64,000 bases of DNA from Prauserella alba (GTDB lineage: Bacteria; Actinomycetota; Actinomycetes; Mycobacteriales; Pseudonocardiaceae), in assembly GCF_024171735.1 (NCBI RefSeq), contig NZ_JAMTCH010000006.1:248001-312000 (forward strand). Reading direction: 5' to 3'. Below, one piece after another: positions 1 through 9,006 of this stretch. Positions within the stretch are counted from its first letter, which is position 1, and every line of letters starts with the position of its first letter. Both the position numbers and the translations under genes were made by a program. Below the pieces are notes generated by a model that was not told where the DNA came from, made no database searches, and was given only the letters and a program-made list of their open reading frames with translations.

Positions 1-429
1 TTGCTTCTCGGTCCGCCTCCCGTGACCGCTCTCCTTCCCCGCCGCGCTGCGCCGTCGGTGCAGGTCGGCCTCGTGTACGCCGCCACGGGAATCGACGGCT
101 CGGCCGTGGAAACACTCTCCTCCGATTCGGACGCCGTGGTCGTCGGGGCCCTCGGCGCGGGTCACGTGTCGCCGTCGCTAGGTGCGGCACTCGTCGAATG
201 TGCCGAGGCGGGCAAACCCGTCGTGATCACCAGTCGATGCCCGGACGGGGCACTGCTCACGAACACCTACGGCGGCGCCGGTTCCGAACAGGAGCTGCGC
301 CGGGCGGGCTTGCACTTCGCCGGCACGCTCTCGGCTCCTAAGGCACGGCTACGACTGCTGTTCGGATTGTCGGCAGGTGTTCCCGTCGGCGAACTGTTCC
401 CCACCCGGCGCCCGGCACCGGCGCACTGA
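1..429 (+). CDS. L-asparaginase, C-terminal part (cut by window edge)
   Basis: The window opens inside this gene, so only the last 142 residues are seen and the TTG at position 1 is not a real start. The visible part looks like the C-terminal domain of an L-asparaginase, which hydrolyses asparagine to aspartate and ammonia. The block VVVGALGAGHVSP, then KPVVITSR followed by a GALLTNTYGG segment, and the final KARLRLLFGL helix are conserved family blocks. The catalytic threonine motifs lie in the N-terminal domain outside the window, so activity cannot be judged. A short GC hairpin follows the stop. Confidence 0.8.
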   Translation: MLLGPPPVTALLPRRAAPSVQVGLVYAATGIDGSAVETLSSDSDAVVVGALGAGHVSPSLGAALVECAEAGKPVVITSRCPDGALLTNTYGGAGSEQELRRAGLHFAGTLSAPKARLRLLFGLSAGVPVGELFPTRRPAPAH

Positions 430-433
430 CACG

Positions 434-448
434 CGGGGAGAGTCCCCG
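434..448 (+). terminator. Short GC hairpin after asparaginase gene
   Basis: CGGGGA-gag-TCCCCG forms a six-base-pair stem with a three-base loop, five bases after the asparaginase stop. There is no U-tract, so it is a weak terminator candidate. The 107 bases between it and the end of the AraC gene show nothing else convincing. Confidence 0.35.
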
Positions 449-555
449 AGCGAAGGAGAGCACCACGTCCGCTGCCCGCACCGAGGCCATCGCCGCCGGG
501 GCGGCAACTCCTTCTTCACCGCGTGTGCCACCCGGTACGTCCCAGCAGCAGGCGC

Positions 556-1485
556 TCAGCGACGCAATGTCGCCGACGGGCTGACGCCGAACTCCCGGCG
601 ATAGGCCGCCGCGAACCGGCCCAGATGCATGAATCCCCACCGGGTGGCCCCGTCCGCGACGGTGTCGACCCGGCTGTGCAGCAGGTCGTCGTGCACCCGC
701 CGAAGCCGGATCCGGCGGAGCGCTTCCGTCGGAGTCTCGCCCCGGTAGCGCTGGAAGCTCTGCTGTACCCGCCGGATGCCGACCCCGGCGCAACGCGCGA
801 TGTCGGCCGACCCCCAGGCCCGCGCCGGATCCGCCTCCATCGCCTCGACCACCCGCGCGACGACCCGCGGGCAGACGTCACCGGTCTCCGGCTCGTCCGG
901 GAAGCAGGCGGTGACGAACGCCGCCGTGAGCGTGGCACCCAACCGCTCCCGCACCGCGCGACGCGCCAGCAGCTCCGGCGAGCGCAGACCCTGCGCTCCG
1001 ATCGAGGTGAGCAGCGCCAACCACGCCTGCGCGGCCTCGGTGCGCAGGTTCAGCTGGGCGGGCATCGCCTGGGCGGTGAGCCCGACGAGCGCGGTGACCT
1101 CGTCGGCGAGGTAGTCGGCGTCGATCCGCATGCCGAGGATGGAACAGTCGGCCGACCAGCGGCTCATCACGGTCTGCGTGTCGGGCGGGCACACGGTCGC
1201 CTGCCCCTCGAGCGACAACACGGAACGGCCGCGGACCTGAGCGTCGAGCAGCCCGCTGCGCGGCACGTTCACGGCCCAGCCGCCGGGATGCTCCGAACGC
1301 ACCCGCACCTCGGCGCCCCAGCCGATGCGGGTCAGCCGCACCGGCCCCAGGTCGACCATGCGCAGTTCCGCGGAGCCGACGCCGTCCCGGAGCACGGTGA
1401 GTTCGTGGGGGAAGTAGGCATCGGCCACGGCCGCGGAGAAGTCCGGCAGCTCCTCCACGGACGTCGCGACGCGACCGTTGGGCAT
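556..1485 (-). CDS. AraC family transcriptional regulator
   Basis: A 309-residue regulator with an N-terminal AraC-binding-like sensor domain (about residues 20-190) and a C-terminal double helix-turn-helix (about 215-305, containing RRVQQSFQRYRGETP and the closing YRREFGVSPS). The start at 1485 is chosen because GGAGG lies seven bases upstream; longer forms have no such site. It is transcribed away from the flavin reductase and HpaB-like genes, so it probably regulates them in response to an aromatic inducer. That role is inferred from position. The 164-base shared intergenic region holds a direct repeat that could be its binding site. Confidence 0.88.
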   Translation of the reverse strand: MPNGRVATSVEELPDFSAAVADAYFPHELTVLRDGVGSAELRMVDLGPVRLTRIGWGAEVRVRSEHPGGWAVNVPRSGLLDAQVRGRSVLSLEGQATVCPPDTQTVMSRWSADCSILGMRIDADYLADEVTALVGLTAQAMPAQLNLRTEAAQAWLALLTSIGAQGLRSPELLARRAVRERLGATLTAAFVTACFPDEPETGDVCPRVVARVVEAMEADPARAWGSADIARCAGVGIRRVQQSFQRYRGETPTEALRRIRLRRVHDDLLHSRVDTVADGATRWGFMHLGRFAAAYRREFGVSPSATLRR

Positions 1486-1537
1486 GGACACCTCCGAAAT
1501 GCACGTGATCCACGCCACGATACATCGCACTTCGGTA

Positions 1538-1563
1538 AGCGGACACCGGCTGCGCTGAGCGGA
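1538..1563. promoter_or_regulatory. Direct AGCGGA repeat, candidate AraC operator
   Basis: AGCGGA occurs at 1538-1543 and 1558-1563, exactly 20 bases apart (about two helical turns). Each copy is followed by a similar GC stretch (ACCGGCTGCGC and GCCGCAGCGC). AraC-type proteins usually bind such direct half-sites. The pair lies between the divergent AraC and flavin reductase genes. Assignment is inference. Confidence 0.4.
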
Positions 1564-1649
1564 TCGCCGCAGCGCACGGGGCCGCCCTACGGTCACCGGC
1601 ATCCGTTCCGCACGGGCGCGACACGTCCGCACTCACCGCTGGAGGCGCC

Positions 1650-2243
1650 ATGGACCCGAAGACGTTGCGCACGGCGTTCGGCCGGTTCACCACCGGCGTC
1701 ACCGTGATCACCTGCCGATCGAGCGACGGCGAGCCACACGGGGCGACGGTGACGGCGTTCATGCCGGTCTCGCTCGACCCGCCGCTCATCACCGTCGCCC
1801 TGACCCGCACCTCCCGTGCCTGCACCTACCTCGACAGAGCCCCGTTCGCCGTCAACGTGCTCGCCGCCGACCAGGTCGACGTGGCGATGAACTTCGCGGG
1901 CAGACCCTCGGCGGACCCGATCCGGTGGGCGCCCGGCCCCACGGCACCGGTGCTGGCCGGCACCGCGGCGACCCTCTCCTGCAGGCCACACCGCACCGAC
2001 GACGGCGGCGACCACCTCCTGTTCCTGGGCGAGGTCGCCGCCGTGGACACCACCGCACGTCCGCCCCTGCTGTTCTCGGACAGCACGTTCGCCGAGGTGG
2101 GGGCTCCCGCATCCGAGTCCGTCTGGGCGGGTTCGTTCGACGACCCGCACTCCGGCTGGTTCGACGCGGCCTGCGACTTCACCCCGATTTCCGCCCGTCC
2201 GGCGTCGACCGTCGCCGGAACCGTCCCGCACGGGCGCCCGTAG
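1650..2243 (+). CDS. Flavin reductase-like protein (HpaC-type partner)
   Basis: A 197-residue protein of the flavin reductase-like FMN-binding split-barrel family. N-terminal [12 protein letters not shown] and the following [20 protein letters not shown] block are the family signature; the domain fills residues 5-165. Such proteins reduce free FAD or FMN with NAD(P)H and pass the reduced flavin to an oxygenase. Its partner is very probably the HpaB-like oxygenase starting 31 bases downstream in the same direction. A GGAGG site sits just before the ATG. The C-terminal 30 residues are low-complexity and not conserved. Confidence 0.9.
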   Translation: MDPKTLRTAFGRFTTGVTVITCRSSDGEPHGATVTAFMPVSLDPPLITVALTRTSRACTYLDRAPFAVNVLAADQVDVAMNFAGRPSADPIRWAPGPTAPVLAGTAATLSCRPHRTDDGGDHLLFLGEVAAVDTTARPPLLFSDSTFAEVGAPASESVWAGSFDDPHSGWFDAACDFTPISARPASTVAGTVPHGRP

Positions 2244-2274
2244 TCGGCCCCGTCCCTTCTCAAAGGAGAGAACC

Positions 2275-3861
2275 ATGACCGACACCGCGATCCCGCAGCA
2301 ATCCCTCGACGCCGATCCGCCCACGGTCAACCCGGCCGCGCATTCGGAGGCCAACAACCGCGCCAACTTCGCCGCAGCGCCCATGACCGGCGACGAGTAC
2401 ATCGACAGCCTCCGCGACGGCCGGGAAATCTACCTCCACGGCGAACGCGTCGACGACGTCACCACGCACCCCGCCTTCCGCAACCCCGTACGGATGACGG
2501 CGCGCCTGTACGACGCACTCCACACCGGCCCGCACGTCGACGAACTGACCGCACCGACCGACACCGGCAACGGCGGCGTGACCATGCCGTTCTTCAAAAC
2601 CCCGACGTCCTCGGCGGACCTGCTCAAGGAGCGTGACGCGATCGCGCGCTGGGCCCGGCTGAGCTACGGGTGGATGGGCCGGTCGCCCGACTACAAGGCC
2701 AGCTTCCTCGGCACGCTGCACGCCAACCAGGAGCTCTACGCACCCTTCCAGGCCAACGCCGAACGGTGGTACCGCGAGTCACAGGAGAAGGTCCTGTACT
2801 GGAACCACGCGATCATCAATCCGCCGGTCGACCGCGACCTGCCACCCGACGAGGTCGGCGACGTGTACATGAAGGTCGAGCAGGAGACCGACGCCGGCCT
2901 CGTCGTCTCCGGCGCCAAGGTCGTCGCCACCGGCTCGGCCATCACCAACTACAACTTCATCGCCCACTACGGCCTGCCGATCAAGAAGAAACAGTTCGCC
3001 CTGATCTGCACCGTGCCGATGGATGCACCCGGCATCAAGCTGATTTGCCGCCCGTCGTACACGGAACAGGCCGCGAGGAACGGCACCCCGTTCGACTACC
3101 CGCTGTCGAGCCGGATGGACGAGAACGACACCATCTTCGTCTTCGACCGGGTGCTCGTGCCGTGGGAGAACGTGTTCATGTACGGCGACGTCGACCGCAT
3201 CAACGCGTTCTTCCCTCAGTCCGGCTTCCTGCCACGCTTCACCTTCCAGGGCGCCACACGGCTGGCCGTCAAGCTGGACTTCATCGCCGGCCTCCTGCTC
3301 AAGGCCCTCGACGCGACCGGATCCGGCGGGTTCCGCGGCGTGCAGACCCGGGTCGGTGAGGTGATCGGCTGGCGCAACCTCTTCTGGTCACTGAGCGAAT
3401 CGATGGCCCGCGACCCCGAGCCGTGGATCGGGGACGCGGTGATCCCGAAACTCGAATACGGCCTCACCTACCGGATGTTCATGATGCAGGGCTATCCGCG
3501 GGTCAAGGAGATCATCGAACAGGACGTCGCCTCCGGACTGATCTACCTGCCCTCGGGCGCGGCGGACTTCAAGAGCGACGCGGTGCGGCCCTACCTGGAC
3601 AAGTACGTACGCGGCTCCAACGGCATCACCGCCGTCGACCGGGTCAAGGTGATGAAGGCGCTCTGGGATTCCATCGGCAGCGAGTTCGGCGGCAGGCACG
3701 AACTGTACGAGCGCAACTACTCCGGTAACCACGAGAACGTGAAGGCCGAGCTGCTGTTCGCCGCTCAGAACCGCGGCGGCGTCGCCCAGATGCGAGGGCT
3801 CGCCGAGGAGTTCCTCGACGAGTACGACCTCGACGGCTGGACGGTGCCGGACCTGTTCTGA
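2275..3861 (+). CDS. hpaB: 4-hydroxyphenylacetate 3-monooxygenase-like oxygenase
   Basis: A 528-residue protein of the HpaB/PvcC family, which uses reduced FAD and O2 to ortho-hydroxylate phenols. The N-terminal domain begins with [20 protein letters not shown], the family opening; the middle FAD-binding domain carries HALINP-like '[11 protein letters not shown]' and the conserved WENVF block; the C-terminal helical domain ends near residue 515. Length matches the family. AAAGGAG lies just upstream of the ATG. With the reductase before it, it forms a two-component monooxygenase. The substrate may be 4-hydroxyphenylacetate or another phenol: no homoprotocatechuate ring-cleavage genes are visible nearby, so the pathway cannot be fixed. 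Confidence 0.88.
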   Translation: MTDTAIPQQSLDADPPTVNPAAHSEANNRANFAAAPMTGDEYIDSLRDGREIYLHGERVDDVTTHPAFRNPVRMTARLYDALHTGPHVDELTAPTDTGNGGVTMPFFKTPTSSADLLKERDAIARWARLSYGWMGRSPDYKASFLGTLHANQELYAPFQANAERWYRESQEKVLYWNHAIINPPVDRDLPPDEVGDVYMKVEQETDAGLVVSGAKVVATGSAITNYNFIAHYGLPIKKKQFALICTVPMDAPGIKLICRPSYTEQAARNGTPFDYPLSSRMDENDTIFVFDRVLVPWENVFMYGDVDRINAFFPQSGFLPRFTFQGATRLAVKLDFIAGLLLKALDATGSGGFRGVQTRVGEVIGWRNLFWSLSESMARDPEPWIGDAVIPKLEYGLTYRMFMMQGYPRVKEIIEQDVASGLIYLPSGAADFKSDAVRPYLDKYVRGSNGITAVDRVKVMKALWDSIGSEFGGRHELYERNYSGNHENVKAELLFAAQNRGGVAQMRGLAEEFLDEYDLDGWTVPDLF

Positions 3862-3892
3862 CCGCCCGGTCACGCACCCCCGGGGGTCGGTG

Positions 3893-3941
3893 GGCGCGGG
3901 GTGGTGCGGGTACCGAGCCGGTGCCCGCACCGCCCCGCGCC
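3893..3941. terminator. Long hairpin between convergent hpaB and hydroxylase genes
   Basis: Arms 3893-3910 and 3924-3941 pair over 18 bases with a single G-U pair and a 13-base loop. It lies between the ends of two convergent genes and can act in both directions. There is no clear U-tract, as is usual in high-GC actinobacteria. Confidence 0.65.
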
Positions 3942-3983
3942 ACCACCCCGTACCCGGAGCCTGCGCCGAGAACACGACGCGGA

Positions 3984-6335
3984 TCACCCGGCCCGGTTGA
4001 TCGCCTCCCACACGCGCAGCGGCGTCGTGGGCATGTCGATGTGGTCCACACCGAACGGTTGCAGCGCGTCGATGACGGCGTTGACGACCGCGGGCGTCGC
4101 GGCGATCGAGCCCGACTCCCCCGCACCCTTGGCACCGAGCGCGTTGGTCGGCGACGGCGTCACCGTGTGATCGAGCGTGAGATCCGGCAGGTCCGGGGCA
4201 CCTGCGACGAGATAGTCGGCGAGCGAGGCGCTCATGAGATTCCCGTCGTCGTCGTAGACCGCGTCCTCGTACAGGGCCTGGCCGATACCCTGCGCGATAC
4301 CGCCGTGCATCTGCCCGTCCACAATGGCCGGATTGATGACGTTGCCGCAGTCGTCGACGCCGAAGTACTCGGGAATGGTGACCTTGCCGGTCTCGGTGTC
4401 GACCTCGACCACACACACGTGCGTGCCGAACGGGTAGGTGAAGTTCGGCGGATCGAAGAACTGCTCCTCCGACAGGCCCGGCTCCATTCCCTCCGGCAGG
4501 TCCGCCGCCAGGTAGGCGGCGCCGGCCACCTCCTGGATCGTCACACTGCTCCCGGAGACGCCCGCGACCGAGAACGCACCGTCGGAGAACTCGAGATCCT
4601 GTTCGGCGGCCTCGAGCATGTGTGCGGCGAGTGTGCGTGCCTTGACCAGCACCTTCTCGCAGGCCAGGTGCACCGCGGTGCCGCCGACGGCGGCGCTGCG
4701 CGAACCGTAGGTGTCCAGACCGTACGGCGCCGACTGCGTGTCGCCGTGCACGACCTCGACACTGTCCATGGGCACGCCGAGACGGTCGGCCACGATCTGC
4801 GCCCACGTCGTCTCGTGCCCCTGGCCGTGCGGCGACGTGCCCGTCACGACCTGCACCGCTCCGCTGGAGAGCATGCGCACGCTGGCCATTTCCCATCCCG
4901 GAGCGCCGAGCCGCAGGGCAGCGGTCATCTTCGACGGGGACAGGCCGCCGTTCTCGGTGTAGCTGCACAATCCGATCCCGAGCTGCACCGTCGCACCGGC
5001 CTCCCGCCTACGCCGCTGTTCGGCGCGCAACCGGTCGTATCCGGCCAGCTCGAGCGCCTTGTCGAGCGCGAGTTCGTAGTTTCCGGAGTCCATCTCCAGT
5101 CCGGCGGGCGTGGTGGCTCCGTCGGTGAAGGCCGGGTGGTAGTTCCGCCTCCGCACCTCGGCCGGATCCATGCCGATCCTGCGTGCCAGTGCGTCCATCG
5201 CACGCTCCACGCCGTAGATACCTTCGGTCCTGCCGGCACCACGGTAGGAATCGGTCGGGGTCTTGTTCGTGAACACGCCTTTGCACTCGATCGAGAACGA
5301 ACCGAACGAATACACACCGGGGAAGATGAACGCGCTCAACAGCGGGATTCCCGGCGTGAGGAGCTGCAGATAGGCGCCCATGTCGGCGAGGATGCGCACG
5401 CGCATGCCCAGCAGCGTGCCGTCCTCACGCGCGGCGAGGTCGACGTACTGCACCTGTCCCCGTCCGTGGGTCATGGTCTGACTGTCCTCGGAGCGTGTCG
5501 CGACCCACTTCACCGGGACGGCCAGCCTCCGGGCCAGCACGATGCCGATGCACTCCTCGGGGTAGACGTTCAGCTTGCCGCCGAACCCTCCCCCGACGTC
5601 GGGCGCGACCACGCGCAGGTTCTGCTCGGGCACCGAACACACGCCCGCCAGCACGCTGCGCAGGATGTGCGGGATCTGCGTCGAGGAGTACAGGGTGAAG
5701 CCCGTCCCCGTGGGTTCCGGGGTCACCACCACGGCGCGCTCCTCCATCGGCGTGGGCTGCAGCCGTTGCTGCACGTAGCGTTCCGACACGGTGATGTCGG
5801 CCGCGGCGAACGCCTGGTCCACGTCTCCGGTCGCCAGCGACCAAGTGTAGCTCTCGTTGCTGTCGAACCGGTCGTGCACCCGCGGCCCGCTCGCGAGGCT
5901 CTCCTCCACGTCGAGGGCAGGGTCGGCCGGCTCGTAGTCGACGTCGATGTACTGCAGGGCGTCCTGCGCCGAGGCGGCGTCGGCCGCGGCCACAACCGCG
6001 ACCGCCTCCCCCGCGAACCGCACCTGGTCCACGGCGACGGGCAGGTGGTCGGGAATCCGGATGTCCTCGGTCACGGGCCAGGCGCAGGGGATGCCGGACC
6101 ACTCATTCGCGAGGTCGGCACCGGTGAACACGCCGACGACGCCGGGGAGCTCCGTGGCCTCGGAGACGTCGATCGACTCGATGCGGGCGCGGGCGAACGG
6201 GCTGCGCAGCACCGCGATGTGCACCGTGCCGGGCGGAGCGATGTTGCCGGTCCATTTTCCCTTGCCCGCCAACAGCTGCGGGTCCTCCTTGCGGGGGACA
6301 GCCGTCCCCATGGTGGGGCGGAGCGTCTCGGTCAT
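3984..6335 (-). CDS. Xanthine dehydrogenase family molybdenum hydroxylase, large subunit
   Basis: A 783-residue molybdopterin-binding subunit of the CO dehydrogenase/xanthine dehydrogenase family. The N-terminal ab-hammerhead domain (about 20-135) is followed by the Moco domain with VGGGFGGK (247-254), SYRGAGR (363-369) and the C-terminal GAGESG carrying the catalytic glutamate. SYRGAGR matches the form II 'CoxL-like' loop; true CO dehydrogenases have AYxCSFR. It therefore probably hydroxylates an aldehyde or N-heterocycle rather than CO. The usual FAD (medium) and 2Fe-2S (small) subunit genes are absent here. It starts 99 bases after the biotin carboxylase gene on the same strand, with GGAGGGTG before the ATG, and probably ends that operon. 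Confidence 0.88.
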   Translation of the reverse strand: MTETLRPTMGTAVPRKEDPQLLAGKGKWTGNIAPPGTVHIAVLRSPFARARIESIDVSEATELPGVVGVFTGADLANEWSGIPCAWPVTEDIRIPDHLPVAVDQVRFAGEAVAVVAAADAASAQDALQYIDVDYEPADPALDVEESLASGPRVHDRFDSNESYTWSLATGDVDQAFAAADITVSERYVQQRLQPTPMEERAVVVTPEPTGTGFTLYSSTQIPHILRSVLAGVCSVPEQNLRVVAPDVGGGFGGKLNVYPEECIGIVLARRLAVPVKWVATRSEDSQTMTHGRGQVQYVDLAAREDGTLLGMRVRILADMGAYLQLLTPGIPLLSAFIFPGVYSFGSFSIECKGVFTNKTPTDSYRGAGRTEGIYGVERAMDALARRIGMDPAEVRRRNYHPAFTDGATTPAGLEMDSGNYELALDKALELAGYDRLRAEQRRRREAGATVQLGIGLCSYTENGGLSPSKMTAALRLGAPGWEMASVRMLSSGAVQVVTGTSPHGQGHETTWAQIVADRLGVPMDSVEVVHGDTQSAPYGLDTYGSRSAAVGGTAVHLACEKVLVKARTLAAHMLEAAEQDLEFSDGAFSVAGVSGSSVTIQEVAGAAYLAADLPEGMEPGLSEEQFFDPPNFTYPFGTHVCVVEVDTETGKVTIPEYFGVDDCGNVINPAIVDGQMHGGIAQGIGQALYEDAVYDDDGNLMSASLADYLVAGAPDLPDLTLDHTVTPSPTNALGAKGAGESGSIAATPAVVNAVIDALQPFGVDHIDMPTTPLRVWEAINRAG

Positions 6336-6434
6336 GGTTCACCCTCCTGCTACGAACGATCGGCGGTTCGGACGGGGACCGGGCATCCGACACCACGGCG
6401 GCGGTCCACAGGGGACACGCAGGCGCCGGTGGTG

Positions 6435-7778
6435 CTACGTCGAGTCCGGCAACAGTTCCTCCAGCCACTTCGTGTGCACGGCCCCCGCGCGGAAGTCGGG
6501 CTCGTCGAGGAGCCGCCGGTGCATCGACACCGTCGTGGGGACACCGTCCACCCGCAGCTCGCTGAGTGCCTGCCGACCGCGCGCGAGGGCCGTGTCCCGG
6601 TCGGGTCCCGAACAGATCAGCTTGGCGATCATCGAGTCGTAGAACGGGCTGATCCGGTCGCCTGCGACGAAGCCGGTGTCGACCCGCACTCCCGGCCCTC
6701 CCGGCAGGTCCAGTCTGGACAGATCGCCGGGACTGGGCTGGAACCGGTTGTCCGGGTCCTCGGCGTTGATACGCAGTTCCACGGCCGCGCCGCGGATCTG
6801 CACCTCGTCCTGGGAGAAGGACACCGGTTCGCCCGCCGCGATGCGCAGCTGCTCACTCACCAGGTCCACACCGGTGATGGCCTCGCTGATGGGATGTTCC
6901 ACCTGGATTCGGGTGTTCATCTCGATGAAGAAGAACTCACCCGACGGCGTCAGCAGGAACTCGACCGTCCCCGCACCCACATAGCCGACCTGACGTGCCA
7001 GGCGGACCGCCGCCTCGTTGATGCTGGCGCGTGTTCCGGCCGCCAGGCCGGGAGCCGGGGCTTCCTCGATGAGCTTCTGCCGGCGCCGTTGAACCGAACA
7101 GTCGCGTTCGAACGTGTGCACCACGTTGCCCGCATGGTCGGCGAGAACCTGGACCTCGATGTGGCGGGCTCCGTCGATCGCCCGTTCCAGGTAGACCGTG
7201 TCGTCGCTGAACGCCGAACGGGCCTCGGCCTGTGCCGCGGGCAGCACCTCGGTCAGTTCTTCACGCGACGCCACGGGCCGGATGCCCCGGCCCCCACCTC
7301 CGGCCGCAGCCTTGACGAGCACCGGGTAGCCGACGTCCTCGGCCGCCGCGAGAGCCTCGTCGACATCGCCGACCGGGCCGCTGCCGGGCACGACCGGCAC
7401 GCCCGCCCGTTTGGCCGCGTCCCGCGCCGCCGCCTTGTCGCCCATCATCTCGATCGTCGACACCGCGGGACCGATGAACGTCAGGCCCGCGTCGGCGAAC
7501 TCCTTGGCTGCGCCGGGACGTTCGGAGAGGAACCCGTACCCGGGGTGCACCGCGTCCGCACCGGTCGACACGGCCGCCTCGACGAGGGCCGCCGAGTTCA
7601 GATAGGACTTCGCCGCGGCCGATTTGCCGATGTGCACGGCGGTGTCGGCCAACTGCACCCATCGTCCCTGTGCGTCCGCGTCGGAGTAGACGGCGACGGT
7701 CTCCAGCCCCGCGGCGTGCGCGGCCCGGATGATGCGCACCGCGATCTCACCCCGGTTGGCCACCAGGATGCGTCTCAT
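6435..7778 (-). CDS. Biotin carboxylase subunit
   Basis: A 447-residue ATP-grasp biotin carboxylase, which carboxylates a biotinyl carrier using ATP and bicarbonate. Visible are the N-terminal ILVANRGEIAVRIIRAA, the ATP-binding glycine loop KAAAGGGGRGI, ERDCSVQRRRQKLIEEAP, and the catalytic EMNTRIQVEHPISE segment. It lies in an operon with PxpB/PxpC-like proteins and a separate carrier, whose stop codon overlaps its start by four bases (ATGA). No acyl-CoA carboxyltransferase is present, so it is not expected to act as acetyl-CoA carboxylase. The likely partner is the KipI/KipA pair, as in urea carboxylase. Confidence 0.92.
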   Translation of the reverse strand: MRRILVANRGEIAVRIIRAAHAAGLETVAVYSDADAQGRWVQLADTAVHIGKSAAAKSYLNSAALVEAAVSTGADAVHPGYGFLSERPGAAKEFADAGLTFIGPAVSTIEMMGDKAAARDAAKRAGVPVVPGSGPVGDVDEALAAAEDVGYPVLVKAAAGGGGRGIRPVASREELTEVLPAAQAEARSAFSDDTVYLERAIDGARHIEVQVLADHAGNVVHTFERDCSVQRRRQKLIEEAPAPGLAAGTRASINEAAVRLARQVGYVGAGTVEFLLTPSGEFFFIEMNTRIQVEHPISEAITGVDLVSEQLRIAAGEPVSFSQDEVQIRGAAVELRINAEDPDNRFQPSPGDLSRLDLPGGPGVRVDTGFVAGDRISPFYDSMIAKLICSGPDRDTALARGRQALSELRVDGVPTTVSMHRRLLDEPDFRAGAVHTKWLEELLPDST

Positions 7779-8014
7779 ACCTCACCCAGCCGCACGATGT
7801 CCTGACCGACGTCGACCTCGTCGCCGTCCTCCACGAGGAACTCGGCCACCGTTCCCGATTCGCCGGCCTTGACCTCGTTGAACGTCTTCATCACCTCGAT
7901 CAGGGCGATGGTCTGGCCCTCGCTGATCTTGTCACCGTCGTCGACGTAGGCCGGCTTCTCCGGCGCAGGCCGCCGGTAGAACACGCCCGGCATCTGCGCT
8001 TTGATCGTCGTCAT
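7775..8014 (-). CDS. Free-standing biotin carboxyl carrier protein
   Basis: A 79-residue single-domain biotinyl carrier. The biotinylation motif EVMKT places the modified lysine at residue 43, and the flanking DGDKISEGQTIALIE and GTVAEFLVEDGDEV are the two half-barrels of the biotinyl domain. It lacks the long N-terminal linker of AccB. Its stop overlaps the biotin carboxylase start by four bases and it follows the PxpC-like gene by 14 bases, so it is very probably the carrier of the carboxylase formed by its neighbours. Confidence 0.92.
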   Translation of the reverse strand: MTTIKAQMPGVFYRRPAPEKPAYVDDGDKISEGQTIALIEVMKTFNEVKAGESGTVAEFLVEDGDEVDVGQDIVRLGEV

Positions 8015-8028
8015 CGCTTACTGCCTCC

Positions 8029-9006
8029 CTACCGTGTGATCTCGCGGCGTACCCGTTCGATGCGCTCGCGGCGGTCCCGCCTCGCCGCCAGCGCCGTGTC
8101 CAGGTCCACCGAGGTGAACCGCACCGCGTCGCCGGTCTTCGTCTGCGCGATGCGGTCGCGGTCGACCGAGATCACGGTGCCGATGGTCGCGTAGCCGCCG
8201 CCGGTCACCGCGTCGTTGAGCAGGACGATCGGCTCGTCCCCGCCCGGCACCTGGATCGAACCGACCGGGTAGCCCAGATCGACGACGTTGGCCGGGTCGC
8301 TGCCGGCTCCGAACGGCTGCTCGCGGTCGGTGAAGTCGAGCTTGCCGCCCCGCAACCGGTAGCCGACCCGGTCGGCGTCCTTGGTGACCTTCCAGTCGGT
8401 GCCGAGGAACGAGGCCAGCGCGTCCTCGGTCAGCCGGTAGGAACACAGCCCGATGACGGTGCGCAGTTCCGCCGGACCGGCCAGCTCGGGTCGGAGCTCC
8501 TCGGGAACGACGGCGCCGGGACGGGCCGAACCGTCGCCGGATCCCAGCGGCAGCGTCTCGTCGTCGACGAGCTTGCGGCCCTGGTGTCCGCCGATCCCGG
8601 TCAGCGTGTACGTCGACCGCGAGCCCAGGTACACCGGCACATCGATGCCGCCACTCACGGCGACGTAAGCCCGGCAGCCCGCGCGGATCATGGCGAAGCT
8701 CAGTACGTCACCGGATCCGACGCGGATCGCCGTCCACGGCTCAACGGGCTCGTCGTTGACCGTCACGGGCACATCGGCACCGGTCACGGCCACCACCCGG
8801 TCGTCGGTGAATTCCAGTGTGGGGCCCACGTAGGTGCCCTCCAGCACGCCGGCGCCGTCCGGGTTGCCCACCAGCATGTTCGCCACGACCGCCGAGTAGA
8901 CGTCCATCGCACCGGAGGGCGGCATGCCCATGTGGTAATAGCCGAACCGGCCCGTGTCCTGCACCGTCGTGTACAGACCACCGGCTCGCACCAGCAGTTC
9001 ACTCAT
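8029..9006 (-). CDS. pxpC: 5-oxoprolinase subunit C family (KipA / carboxyltransferase-type domain)
   Basis: A 325-residue AHS2/KipA family protein. TVQDTGRFGYYHMGMPPSGA and DVYSAVVANMLVGNPDGAGVLE are the family's conserved N-terminal blocks; the C-terminal half has the PVGSIQVPGGDEPIVLLNDA block. This domain forms the carboxyltransferase-like half of urea carboxylase and, with PxpA and PxpB, ATP-dependent 5-oxoprolinase. Its ATG overlaps the PxpB stop codon (ATGA, 9003-9006), fixing the start and implying translational coupling. Substrate here is unproven; a lactam or amide is inferred from the family. Confidence 0.87.
   Translation of the reverse strand: MSELLVRAGGLYTTVQDTGRFGYYHMGMPPSGAMDVYSAVVANMLVGNPDGAGVLEGTYVGPTLEFTDDRVVAVTGADVPVTVNDEPVEPWTAIRVGSGDVLSFAMIRAGCRAYVAVSGGIDVPVYLGSRSTYTLTGIGGHQGRKLVDDETLPLGSGDGSARPGAVVPEELRPELAGPAELRTVIGLCSYRLTEDALASFLGTDWKVTKDADRVGYRLRGGKLDFTDREQPFGAGSDPANVVDLGYPVGSIQVPGGDEPIVLLNDAVTGGGYATIGTVISVDRDRIAQTKTGDAVRFTSVDLDTALAARRDRRERIERVRREITR

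Noticed and set aside
3984-6335. Aerobic carbon monoxide dehydrogenase CoxL
   Set aside because: The active-site loop is SYRGAGR, not the AYxCSFR of form I CO dehydrogenases, and no CoxM/CoxS genes are adjacent.
3921-7805. A 1294-codon plus-strand open frame opposite the hydroxylase and biotin carboxylase genes
   Set aside because: It is antisense to two genes with full family motifs, is rich in Arg/His/Gly/Val and matches no family. It is a codon-bias shadow of high-GC DNA.
6435-8014. Acetyl-CoA or propionyl-CoA carboxylase
   Set aside because: No carboxyltransferase gene of that type is present, and the carrier and carboxylase are embedded with KipI/KipA genes.
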